This document shows positions 50,612-58,424 of a stretch of 64,000 bases of DNA, piece by piece. The DNA comes from Terriglobia bacterium (lineage in GTDB: Bacteria; Acidobacteriota; Terriglobia; Acidiferrales; UBA7541): assembly GCA_020073485.1 (NCBI GenBank), contig JAIQFB010000027.1, positions 1 through 64,000 of the forward strand, given 5' to 3'. Made by a program: the position numbers and the translations under genes. Numbering within the stretch: the stretch's first letter is position 1; the number at the start of each line of letters is the position of its first letter. The notes under the pieces are model-generated. The model searched no databases. It was not told where the DNA came from and saw only the letters and a program-made list of their open reading frames with translations.

Positions 50612-51625
50612 TCAGAGGGAAGTCGCCAAACTCACCCGTTGTTCCTGATCACCTGCTGATGTCTCACCGTAATTCACAAGTCGAACGGCGGCTTCGACGA
50701 TGGCGTCGGGCTGCGGCACGAATGCCTGTTCCAGCGGGAAGCTCGCCGGCGCCGGAGCATCGGGGCCGGTCAACCGGATCACCGGCGCCTTGAGCGCGGA
50801 AAACGCCTTCTCCGCGACGATGGACGCAACCTCGGCTCCCACGCCGCACATCCTGCTCGCTTCGTGGACGACGATGACTCGGCCCGTTTTACGTGCCGCG
50901 TTGAGGATCGTTTCCTCGTCCAGGGGTTTAAGTGTGCGCAGGTCGATCACATGCGCGGAAATGTTCTGCTCCGCAAGTCGGTCGGCAGCTTTTATGCATG
51001 CGTGCACCGTCTTCGCGTAGGAAATCAAGGTGACATCTGTGCCGTCGCGCCGCACGGCTGCTTTTCCGATCGGCACGATTTCGCCGCCGGCTGGAACCTC
51101 TCCGGATTCAAATGCCAGCGCGATGTCGCTGAAGAACACCACCGGGTTGTCATCGCGGATGGCGGCCTTCAGCAGGCCCCTGAAGTCGGCGGCCGTGGAC
51201 GGCATCACAACTTTGAGTCCGGGGGAATGCACAAACCACGCCTCATTGTTTTGGTTGTGTTGCGCGCCGACTCCCCAGCCGGCCCCGGTCAACGCCATCA
51301 CCACCATCGGAAAGGAAAACTGCCCGCCGGAGATGTATCGCAATTTTCCGGCGCTGTTGACGATCTCCTCCATCGCGAAGCAAAGGAACGGAGAGAACAG
51401 CAGGTCAACCACCGGGCGCAGCCCCGTGGCGGCGGCGCCGGCAGCTGTTCCCGCGATAATTCCCTCCGCGAGCGGAGTATTGCGCACGCGTTGGGCGCCA
51501 AATTCCTTAACCAGGTCGTACCGCTTGGTGGCGACTCCCTCGCCGAACATGAGGACTCGCGGATCGCGCCTCATCTCTTCGGTGAGAGCCTGACTGATTG
51601 CTTCCTGCACTGTGACGTTTGGCAT
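50612..51625 (-). CDS. Thiamine-diphosphate 2-oxoacid dehydrogenase E1, beta subunit
   Basis: 337 residues. Matches to the transketolase-like beta subunit include VQEAISQALTEEMRRDPRVL, FGEGVATKRYDLVKEFGAQR, NTPLAEGIIAGTAAGAAATG, FVHSPGLKVVMPSTAADFRG and VIDLRTLKPLDEETILNAAR. Together with the alpha subunit it would decarboxylate a 2-oxoacid or acetoin. The start follows the alpha stop by 10 bp. No E2 acyltransferase or E3 gene lies in the window, so the full complex must use genes elsewhere. Confidence 0.92.
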   Translation of the reverse strand: MPNVTVQEAISQALTEEMRRDPRVLMFGEGVATKRYDLVKEFGAQRVRNTPLAEGIIAGTAAGAAATGLRPVVDLLFSPFLCFAMEEIVNSAGKLRYISGGQFSFPMVVMALTGAGWGVGAQHNQNNEAWFVHSPGLKVVMPSTAADFRGLLKAAIRDDNPVVFFSDIALAFESGEVPAGGEIVPIGKAAVRRDGTDVTLISYAKTVHACIKAADRLAEQNISAHVIDLRTLKPLDEETILNAARKTGRVIVVHEASRMCGVGAEVASIVAEKAFSALKAPVIRLTGPDAPAPASFPLEQAFVPQPDAIVEAAVRLVNYGETSAGDQEQRVSLATSL

Positions 51626-51635
51626 CGTATTCTCC

Positions 51636-52619
51636 TTAAGCGTAAATTTCGGTCGTGAGCTCTGCGAGCTCCGGATAGGGTGACGAACCGGCGAAGGCCA
51701 CCGCCGATTCGATGGTCGAACGCACGCGCGTTTCCATCTGCGCGATGACTTCGGCGCTGAGCAAGCCCTCGCGAAGCAGCCGCTCTTTTTGCCGCTGGAT
51801 CGGATCTTTGGCCGCCCATGCGGCCAGCTCCTGGCGATCGACGTAGGACTGGTCGTCGGCCTCCATGTGGCCGTGCATGCGGAAGGTGTAGGTCTCGAGG
51901 AAGAACGGCTTGCGCGCGGTCCTTACTTTATCGACCGCTACGCGAGCGGCGGCGTGGACCGCGTGTACATCGTTGCCATCCACGGTCAGCGATTCGATGC
52001 CGTATTTTGCGGCCCACGTGCTGATGTGATCGGTCAGCATGGTTTCGCGCCGGTGGACGTAGGCCTGCCACTGGTTGTTTTCGCAGATGTACAGAATCGG
52101 CAGATTCCACTTCGCGGCAAGATTGAGCGACTCGTGGAAGACGCCTTCGGTGGCGGCACCGTCTCCAAAGAAGCAAACGACGATGCCGGGCCTTCCGAGT
52201 TGCTGCTGGGAGAGCGCGACGCCAGGGGCGAGCGACAGCTCGCCGCCCACGATGGTCGAGGTGAGCACGATGCCCAATTCCTTGATGGAAATGTGCAGCG
52301 TGCCGCTCTTGCCCTTGCAGTAGCCCGTGCTCTTGCCCATGACCTCGGCGAGCATTTTGCCCGGATCGGCGCCGCGAGCGATCAAGTGTCCGGCGCTGCG
52401 GTGATTGGTGAGGATGAGATCTTCGGCGCTCAACGCGTGCACGACGCCGGCGGCCGATGCCTCCTGTCCCACCGAAGTGCAGACCATCTTGATCCCGATT
52501 TCGGGTAGCTTCTCCTCATAGGCGCGGATCAGCATCATGCTTTCCAGCAGGGTGGCCGCAGGATCCGCGGCGGCGGATTGCGTTCCATTCGTTTCTGTTT
52601 TTTCTTTTTGTCGATCCAT
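51636..52619 (-). CDS. Thiamine-diphosphate 2-oxoacid dehydrogenase E1, alpha subunit
   Basis: 327 residues from the ATG at 52619 (GGAG, 6 nt upstream); longer frames add a non-conserved tail. The ThDP-binding motif is VCFFGDGAATEGVFHESLNL...CENN (GDG...N). Other family blocks are NHRSAGHLIARGADPGKMLA, GKSGTLHISIKELGIVLTST and FRMHGHMEADDQSYVDRQEL. It resembles the alpha subunits of pyruvate and acetoin dehydrogenases; the true substrate is not readable. It is first of the E1-alpha/E1-beta/cytochrome c set. Confidence 0.92.
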   Translation of the reverse strand: MDRQKEKTETNGTQSAAADPAATLLESMMLIRAYEEKLPEIGIKMVCTSVGQEASAAGVVHALSAEDLILTNHRSAGHLIARGADPGKMLAEVMGKSTGYCKGKSGTLHISIKELGIVLTSTIVGGELSLAPGVALSQQQLGRPGIVVCFFGDGAATEGVFHESLNLAAKWNLPILYICENNQWQAYVHRRETMLTDHISTWAAKYGIESLTVDGNDVHAVHAAARVAVDKVRTARKPFFLETYTFRMHGHMEADDQSYVDRQELAAWAAKDPIQRQKERLLREGLLSAEVIAQMETRVRSTIESAVAFAGSSPYPELAELTTEIYA

Positions 52620-52803
52620 TTCATTCTCCATGTGAACCTGTGCGGTTCGTGACTGACGGGCGCAGTAAACCACGAGCTCGAAATCTTGTGTGTGTCTTAC
52701 GAAACTCTTACGGAGAGGTTAAGAAAGTTTTACGAAGAGCGGAGTGCGGGTTTGCGGGGGAAAGGAGATGCCTCTATGGGCTAAAGCAATGCCGAACAGG
52801 CAG

Positions 52804-54156
52804 TTACCGCACGAGGCCGGTGCGAATCTGGATCAGCTCAAGCGGGCGAGTCACAATCAGGCTGAAACGGCCACGGGAGGTCTTTTCCATGCGGATATTG
52901 CCGTGGCGCTCGGCAAGCCTGCGCCGCAAGAGCACCAGCCGGGCTTCGAGATTGTCGCCGATATCGGGCAGGTGGATGCGCGGATCGAGGCGCAACTCGC
53001 GGTTGCTGAACGACGTGCGCTTTTTTTCGGAGTAATCGCACAACAAGATCCACAGGATATTACCGGCCACGCCTTTGATCAGATATTCGTCCCCGAGGAA
53101 GATCGTATCGTCTTCGGCGTAGTGGCGCACGAGCAGCGCGGCGCCGGCTACGGCCGGGGGCGCCGAATCGCGTGCAGCCGGCTCCTCCGATGTTTCAGAA
53201 ATTTGTTGCAAGGCGTGGATGGAAGGGCCGAGTTGCGCGGCCAGAGCCACCAACGCGTCTTCATCGTCATAACCGAAACGCACGTCCTGGGAACTTTCAA
53301 CAAACAATACGCCGAGCAAGCGGCCAAAGGCGAGTATCGGCACCGCGAGCTGGCTTCGCGATTCCGGCAAGCCCGGCAGCGGGATCTCATTCTCCAGGAT
53401 AACGCCCATGCCATCCCGCTCGATGTGCTGGCGGATGGCTCGGCCGTAGCCGTATTCGGAAGTCATGTGCCCGATGCGGATCGGGGAACGCTCGCGCGCG
53501 GATACGCCGATTACGCCGTCGCCAACCGCGATTTCAGACCCCACGCCGGATTCGTCGTACCCGCTGCTGGCGACGGCGTACAGGCGGCCCGCGGGACCAT
53601 CCAGCATCAACAGCATGGCATGGCGTATCCCGAAATAAGCGTCCAGCGAAGCGAGCGTCTCTTGAAACAGCCCCTCAAGATCGGTGCAAGACTTCATGCG
53701 GTCGGACGCGGCGCGCAGCCCCGCCAGGCAATTGCGCCTCGGCGGCAGCGCCATGCTGCGCCCCGGCACGCACTCGATTTCCAGCACCCGGTAAATGTCC
53801 GACCCAAGCAATCGAAAAATACCGGCCATGCCGGTGTGCGACGCAATGCCCGCGAGTTTTGCCTTCATGCGCTCAAACAGCGGGCCCTGGGTTTCGGTCC
53901 TTAGATACTGGATGAACAAGCGATACCGCGCGGCCGTGAACGGATGGATAACCAGCACCTGCGCGTAGGGATTTTCCAGGATGTTCTGCCGCGTCTTGTT
54001 GAAGAATTGATACGAGGTGGCGACGTGCTCGTCGTTAACGTACTCGACCTGCGACAGGTAGGTGACATTCGGCGTTCCATCCGGCGCGCAGGTTGCGATC
54101 GTGCCGGGAATCACACCGTCCAGACATTCGCGAATGGCATCGACTTTCAGCGTCAT
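52804..54156 (-). CDS. PNPOx-like / GAF / winged-helix fusion, likely a flavin- or haem-linked regulator
   Basis: 450 residues in three parts. Residues ~1-140 have a pyridoxamine-phosphate-oxidase-like split barrel (IPGTIATCAPDGTPNVTYLS, HVATSYQFFNKTRQNILENP). Residues ~150-315 form a GAF domain (FGIRHAMLLMLDGPAGRLYA, VAVGDGVIGV-like segment, LAVPILAFGRLLGVLFVESS). The C-terminal ~110 residues (YAEDDTIFLGDEYLIKGVAG, FSNRELRLDPRIHLPDIGDN, LEARLVLLRRRLAERHGNIR) look like a winged-helix DNA-binding domain. It overlaps the upstream PNPOx-like gene by 4 bp and precedes the E1 operon by 184 bp, so it may control it. Ligand unknown. Confidence 0.78.
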   Translation of the reverse strand: MTLKVDAIRECLDGVIPGTIATCAPDGTPNVTYLSQVEYVNDEHVATSYQFFNKTRQNILENPYAQVLVIHPFTAARYRLFIQYLRTETQGPLFERMKAKLAGIASHTGMAGIFRLLGSDIYRVLEIECVPGRSMALPPRRNCLAGLRAASDRMKSCTDLEGLFQETLASLDAYFGIRHAMLLMLDGPAGRLYAVASSGYDESGVGSEIAVGDGVIGVSARERSPIRIGHMTSEYGYGRAIRQHIERDGMGVILENEIPLPGLPESRSQLAVPILAFGRLLGVLFVESSQDVRFGYDDEDALVALAAQLGPSIHALQQISETSEEPAARDSAPPAVAGAALLVRHYAEDDTIFLGDEYLIKGVAGNILWILLCDYSEKKRTSFSNRELRLDPRIHLPDIGDNLEARLVLLRRRLAERHGNIRMEKTSRGRFSLIVTRPLELIQIRTGLVR

Positions 54157-54659
54157 CTTGTCGGACCTACGGCATGCCCGGCGTTCGGGCCCGGCGTCTG
54201 CGAGAATGCCGCCGAGGGGGTGAAAGTCACCGCGACGATATCCTCCGATTCAGGGGTGAGCAGCGCCCCAATCAAGCTGGGGGAGTAACCGAACTTCTTC
54301 AGGTGCTCTACAAACGCCTGGCGGTACGAAGTCACAAGCTTGGAGTCGGATTTCAAGGGCTTTTCCGCCTTTGCGTCCGATCCTTTTAACTGAAGTGCCT
54401 GGTGAGTGCTTGGCAGTGCAAAAACCGCGGCAATCATGCCGTTGTTTTTGATATGTTCCAGCAGGCCATGGGCATCCGCGGCGGAGAAGAAGAGCGTCAT
54501 TTTCCGGTTGTCTGTGGAAAGGCGGCTTCCCAGCGCTCGGGACATGAATGGAATGTTGTCTGCGCTGCGCGAGGCCGCCACGATCGAAAGATGCTCGATT
54601 CGGAGGAAGGCAGCGTCTTGAGCGCCAAGTGCGAAGTCGGGGCTGTTCGGTTTAGTCAT
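54153..54659 (-). CDS. Pyridoxamine 5'-phosphate oxidase-like protein
   Basis: 168 residues from the ATG at 54659 (GGAGG, 11 nt upstream). The start LRIEHLSIVAASRSADNIPF and MTLFFSAADAHGLLEHIKNN match flavin-binding split-barrel proteins of the PNPOx superfamily, which include stress sensors and F420/FMN reductases. The middle (STHQALQLKGSDAKAEKPLK) is typical of a 'qlkG.a' strand. Its stop overlaps the start of the PNPOx-GAF gene by 4 bp, so the two are probably made together. Activity unknown. Confidence 0.75.
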   Translation of the reverse strand: MTKPNSPDFALGAQDAAFLRIEHLSIVAASRSADNIPFMSRALGSRLSTDNRKMTLFFSAADAHGLLEHIKNNGMIAAVFALPSTHQALQLKGSDAKAEKPLKSDSKLVTSYRQAFVEHLKKFGYSPSLIGALLTPESEDIVAVTFTPSAAFSQTPGPNAGHAVGPTR

Positions 54660-54863
54660 CGCGCACGTCGCCTCCGATGCGAGTACGAAAATCTGGAATT
54701 CCAGACTTGGCGATACCAAAACATTTAGCATTGAACTTGTCGCCGGGCAATATCCAATCCCAATTTTTTCAGCAAGCGGTATGATGAAGACCCCAAAGTT
54801 CGTGGGCAGGCATGAGCGTGTTGAATTGTTTTTGAACGTGACTGTGGAGAAAAGGATTTAATC

Positions 54864-55940
54864 ATGAGCGAAACAGCAACGCCGGCGCCGGGCCCGGCAG
54901 GCGTCCAGGTCGCAGCAATCGTCGAGTTCATCACGCGGGCCCTCGTGTTTGTTGGCGTTCCCCCGGAGGATGCCGCGCAGGTGGCCGCCTTGATGGCCGA
55001 ATCCGACGTGCGAGGCGGGGACGCGCACGGCGTGTTCCGGCTGCCGCAATATGTGAAGCAGATTCAGGAAGGCGCGGTGAACGCCCGGCCCAACATTCGA
55101 GTCCTCTGCGAAAGATCCGGCACTGCGCTTCTCGACGGCGATAATGGCCTGGGCCACCTAGTCATGAAACGCGCCGCGGAATTGGCTGTAGAGAAGGCCC
55201 GCCGGTGCGGAGTCGCCTGGGTGGGCACTCGGCATGGCAATCATGCGGGCCCGGCGCAACTCTACCCGCGCATGGCCGCGGTGCAGGACATGATCGGAAT
55301 TTATTTCTGCGTGGGGAACGCCAATTTGGTTCCGCCGTGGGGCGGCACCGAAGCGCTGCTCAGCACCAATCCCATCGCCATCGCCGTGCCCGGATCGCGG
55401 CATCCGTCGATCGTGCTGGATATGGCCACGACGAACGCGGCGTTCGGAAAAATCCGCCTCAAAGCGCAACGCAATGAGCCGATGCCGGAAGGCTGGATGA
55501 TCGATCGCGAAGGGAAGCCCTTGACCGATCCGAAGCGCGCCAGCGAAGGATTCCTTTTGCCCATCGGCGGCGCGAAAGGATATGGCCTGGCGCTGATGTT
55601 CGGCTTGCTGGCGGGAACTTTGAATGGGGCGGCATTTGGCCGCGACGTTGTCGACTACACCGTGGACTCGAAAACTCCAAGCAACACGGGGCAAGCCATC
55701 ATGGCCGTGGATATCGCGGCGTTCGCCGATGTCGAGGCCTTCAAGCAGGACGTCGATGAAGTATGGGACGTCATGAAGTCGTCACCAACTTTGCCGGGCG
55801 TCGACGAAGTGCGGCTGCCGGGAGAGCGCTCGGAAAATTTGTACCGCGAACGGATGACCAACGGAGTTCCACTGGGCGCCGCGCTGCGCAAGGCGCTGGA
55901 CGAACTCGCCGACCGGCTGGGCGTCGCGCGATTGCAGTAA
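54864..55940 (+). CDS. Ldh_2-family malate/L-lactate-type dehydrogenase
   Basis: 358 residues with an AAGGA ribosome site. The family pattern is clear: MAESDVRGGDAHGVFRLPQY near the start, then VGTRHGNHAGPAQLYPRMAA, TNPIAIAVPGSRHPSIVLDM, and GAKGYGLALMFGLLAGTLNG. These NAD(P)-dependent enzymes reduce 2-oxoacids (malate, lactate, ureidoglycolate, 3-sulfolactate, 2,3-diketogulonate) and are not related to classical LDH. The particular substrate is not identifiable. It is divergent from the PNPOx-like gene. Confidence 0.9.
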   Translation: MSETATPAPGPAGVQVAAIVEFITRALVFVGVPPEDAAQVAALMAESDVRGGDAHGVFRLPQYVKQIQEGAVNARPNIRVLCERSGTALLDGDNGLGHLVMKRAAELAVEKARRCGVAWVGTRHGNHAGPAQLYPRMAAVQDMIGIYFCVGNANLVPPWGGTEALLSTNPIAIAVPGSRHPSIVLDMATTNAAFGKIRLKAQRNEPMPEGWMIDREGKPLTDPKRASEGFLLPIGGAKGYGLALMFGLLAGTLNGAAFGRDVVDYTVDSKTPSNTGQAIMAVDIAAFADVEAFKQDVDEVWDVMKSSPTLPGVDEVRLPGERSENLYRERMTNGVPLGAALRKALDELADRLGVARLQ

Positions 55941-56092
55941 TTTGCCCTCGTACCTGATACGTCCATGCTCGCTATGTCCGCGGGATCAGCGGAGACCATC
56001 AGAATCTAATATCTATTCTGCAAGTGGGTCCGCAAGAGTGCCCGCAAGGGAATTTGGTTCACGGGTCATAAGCATTCGGGAGATCGCTGATT

Positions 56093-57103
56093 ATGCCAAA
56101 CGCTGATGTTGCAGGGGTGCGTCCCGTCGATATTCACGCGCATTTCTTTCCGCAACCCTATTTGGACGTGCTCGCGGAAGACGGTCCGCGCTTCGGCGTG
56201 GAATATCGCGCGGCCGAAGAAGGTTTTTACATCAAGACGGACGTGCGCTTCCAGGGCCCTCTTCCGTACCGCTCCGTGGACTTGAAAATGCGCATTGCGG
56301 ACATGGACGCGAACGGCACCGCTGTCCAGGCGATGTCGCTTACCGGCCCGATGGCGCACTGGGGAGACGAGGAAGTTTCGCACAAATTGTCGCGCGCCTG
56401 GAACGACGCGGCCAGCGCCGCACACCTGGAGTATCCGACCCGGTTGTATGGTTTGCTCACGCTGCCAATGCTCTTCCCGGATCGCGCCGTCGACGAACTC
56501 AATCGCGCGAGCAAATTGCCCGGACTGCGCGGCGTCTACATGGGCACGAACATCAATCACCGCGACCTAGACGACCCGCTATTCGAGCCTATCTTCACGC
56601 GCATCGAGCAACTGGACCTTCCCATCTTTCTGCATCCGCTGACCGTGGCCGGAGGCCCGCGCACAGCGCCCTTCAGCCTCGCAAACTTGATTGGCTTTCC
56701 TTTCGACACAGGCATCGCAGCCTGCCACCTGATTTTCGGCGGCGTGCTCGACAGGCATCCGAAACTTCAGTTCACGCTGCCGCACGGCGGCGGCGTGCTG
56801 CTCATGCTGATGGGGCGCATCGACCACGGCGCGACCGTGCGCCCGGAAATCGAGAAACTGAAGTTGCCCCAGCCTCCCAGCAAGTACCTGCGGCGGTTCA
56901 CTTATGACACCGTGGTGCATTCCAAATCCGTGATGGAATTCGTGATCGGCGAAGTGGGCGCCGACCGCATCATGATCGGCAGCGACTACTGCCTCGATAT
57001 GGGCTACGAAGAACCGGTGCATTTCCTGGATCAGGTCAACATGACCAGCGAGCAACGCAGGATGATCCTGGGCGAGAACGCCGCCAGACTTCTGAAGTTG
57101 TGA
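56093..57103 (+). CDS. Cytoplasmic amidohydrolase of the ACMSD family
   Basis: 336 residues without a signal peptide. The metal-binding pattern is VDIHAHFFPQPYLDVLAEDG (HxH), IFLHPLTVAGGP, FTLPHGGGVLLMLMGRIDHG and IMIGSDYCLDMGYEEP, as in aminocarboxymuconate-semialdehyde decarboxylase and related aromatic-acid decarboxylases or hydrolases. A second, Tat-exported member lies at 28888-30036; the two share the fold but are not close copies. It follows the Ldh_2 gene by about 150 bp, and might act with it in breakdown of an aromatic-type acid (inference). Confidence 0.9.
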   Translation: MPNADVAGVRPVDIHAHFFPQPYLDVLAEDGPRFGVEYRAAEEGFYIKTDVRFQGPLPYRSVDLKMRIADMDANGTAVQAMSLTGPMAHWGDEEVSHKLSRAWNDAASAAHLEYPTRLYGLLTLPMLFPDRAVDELNRASKLPGLRGVYMGTNINHRDLDDPLFEPIFTRIEQLDLPIFLHPLTVAGGPRTAPFSLANLIGFPFDTGIAACHLIFGGVLDRHPKLQFTLPHGGGVLLMLMGRIDHGATVRPEIEKLKLPQPPSKYLRRFTYDTVVHSKSVMEFVIGEVGADRIMIGSDYCLDMGYEEPVHFLDQVNMTSEQRRMILGENAARLLKL

Positions 57104-57125
57104 CCAGATCGGAGCCGGCCCGCGC

Positions 57126-57680
57126 ATGCCTTCGTCCTGGGTTATAGCGAAAAATAAATTGACGGAATTGCGAGTGCAGCTGTGGATCATCGCCACGGCG
57201 TATGCCGGCGTCTTCGTTGTTGCGGCGGGCTTGCTCTATCAGCGCCACGTTTGGGAACGCGATCATTACGCCGAGGTGGTGGCTTCCAGCGGGATGTATG
57301 CCGCAGGCGATACACTGCTTTGGATTTTCATCGCATGCCTGATCGCGGTCCCCACGGCTTTTCTGGTTTGGGTTATCGCAAAGTTTGAATCTCTTTACAC
57401 TGGCTATTCGAAAGTTCTGCTGGGTCTCAGCCTGACTGCGCCGTTTTGTCTGATCGGAATTTTCCTTGGCGAAAAGCACGTGTGGCAGAACCTGATTGTT
57501 CTCTGTTTCTACAGGTTCCTGTTTTCGCCGCTGATTCTTGCGGGAATCGGATTCAGCCGTTTGGTAGCCCGGTTTGGCCGCGCAAAGAGGCTATCGTCTT
57601 ATGCGCTCCTCATCGAGGGGCTGACTTTGAGTGTCGCCGTTGCGCTGATCATCCATGCGGCGAGAAGCAATCAGCACTGA
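57126..57680 (+). CDS. Small polytopic membrane protein of unknown function
   Basis: 184 residues with four hydrophobic segments: LWIIATAYAGVFVVAAGLLY, TLLWIFIACLIAVPTAFLVW, LLGLSLTAPFCLIGIFLGEK and a pair near FLFSPLILAGIGFSRL / ALLIEGLTLSVAVALII. No conserved motif is recognised. It follows the amidohydrolase by 22 bp and may be co-transcribed. The ATG at 57126 has no clear ribosome site. Confidence 0.6.
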   Translation: MPSSWVIAKNKLTELRVQLWIIATAYAGVFVVAAGLLYQRHVWERDHYAEVVASSGMYAAGDTLLWIFIACLIAVPTAFLVWVIAKFESLYTGYSKVLLGLSLTAPFCLIGIFLGEKHVWQNLIVLCFYRFLFSPLILAGIGFSRLVARFGRAKRLSSYALLIEGLTLSVAVALIIHAARSNQH

Positions 57681-57701
57681 GGGAGAGGGGCCGCCCGCGT
57701 C

Positions 57702-58250
57702 TCAGCGTTGCGACGCTTTGCCGGTGGATACTTTCGCGTTGAATTGCGCGGATTTGCCGCGCGGGATGGTCAGCGCGGTCCACTTCGATCCGGCTAGATG
57801 CTTGGTCAGAAACACAATCTGCCCGACATGGTAGGCCGTGTGCGTGATGTTGCGGTTGATGGCCTGCATCACGGAGTGCGCTTCCCCGCGAATCGTAATT
57901 GTTTTTGTCAGATCCGCATCGTTGAGCCCCGCGAGCGAATCGAACAAAGTCTTCCAGCTCGATTCCCATAACTCCATCAATTCCGCCCGTGTTTTAGGAG
58001 GCGCTTCAAATTCGGAATCGCGGTCGCGGTCCGGCTTCTCGCCGTCGCTGGTGAGGAAGTCGGTCCAGCGCGAGCGCAGGTTGCCCGCCACGTGCTTCAC
58101 GATGATGGCGATGGAATTGGATTCCGCATCGAGCGCGGCGAACAGCGCCTTGTCCGGAGCCTGCTCCATGGCGCGGTCGCCGAGCCGCTTGTACACGCGG
58201 AACACGTCGGTTGCGTCTTTCACATAAGAAGAAGTGAATTCGAGTGCCAT
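57702..58250 (-). CDS. DinB-like / DUF1572 family protein
   Basis: 182 residues from the ATG at 58250 (five residues shorter than the longest frame, where conservation begins). YVKDATDVFRVYKRLGDRAM, AIIVKHVAGNLRSRWTDFLT and NRNITHTAYHVGQIVFLTKH carry the conserved His residues of the DinB-like four-helix metal-binding fold. Such proteins are often thiol-dependent transferases, but many have no known function. It lies between two plus-strand genes. Confidence 0.82.
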   Translation of the reverse strand: MALEFTSSYVKDATDVFRVYKRLGDRAMEQAPDKALFAALDAESNSIAIIVKHVAGNLRSRWTDFLTSDGEKPDRDRDSEFEAPPKTRAELMELWESSWKTLFDSLAGLNDADLTKTITIRGEAHSVMQAINRNITHTAYHVGQIVFLTKHLAGSKWTALTIPRGKSAQFNAKVSTGKASQR

Positions 58251-58424
58251 GGCCGGATTTTGCAACCGCGCTCCGGGGAAATCAAGCGTGGAAACACAAT
58301 GAGTATGATTCCGGCGGCCCTCACGGGATACGTCACGATCTGATCGACCAAAACAGCGTTACCCATACACATCGCGATACCATCCGGTCCCATAGAGATA
58401 AATTGCGCATGCTATTCTGCCAAA

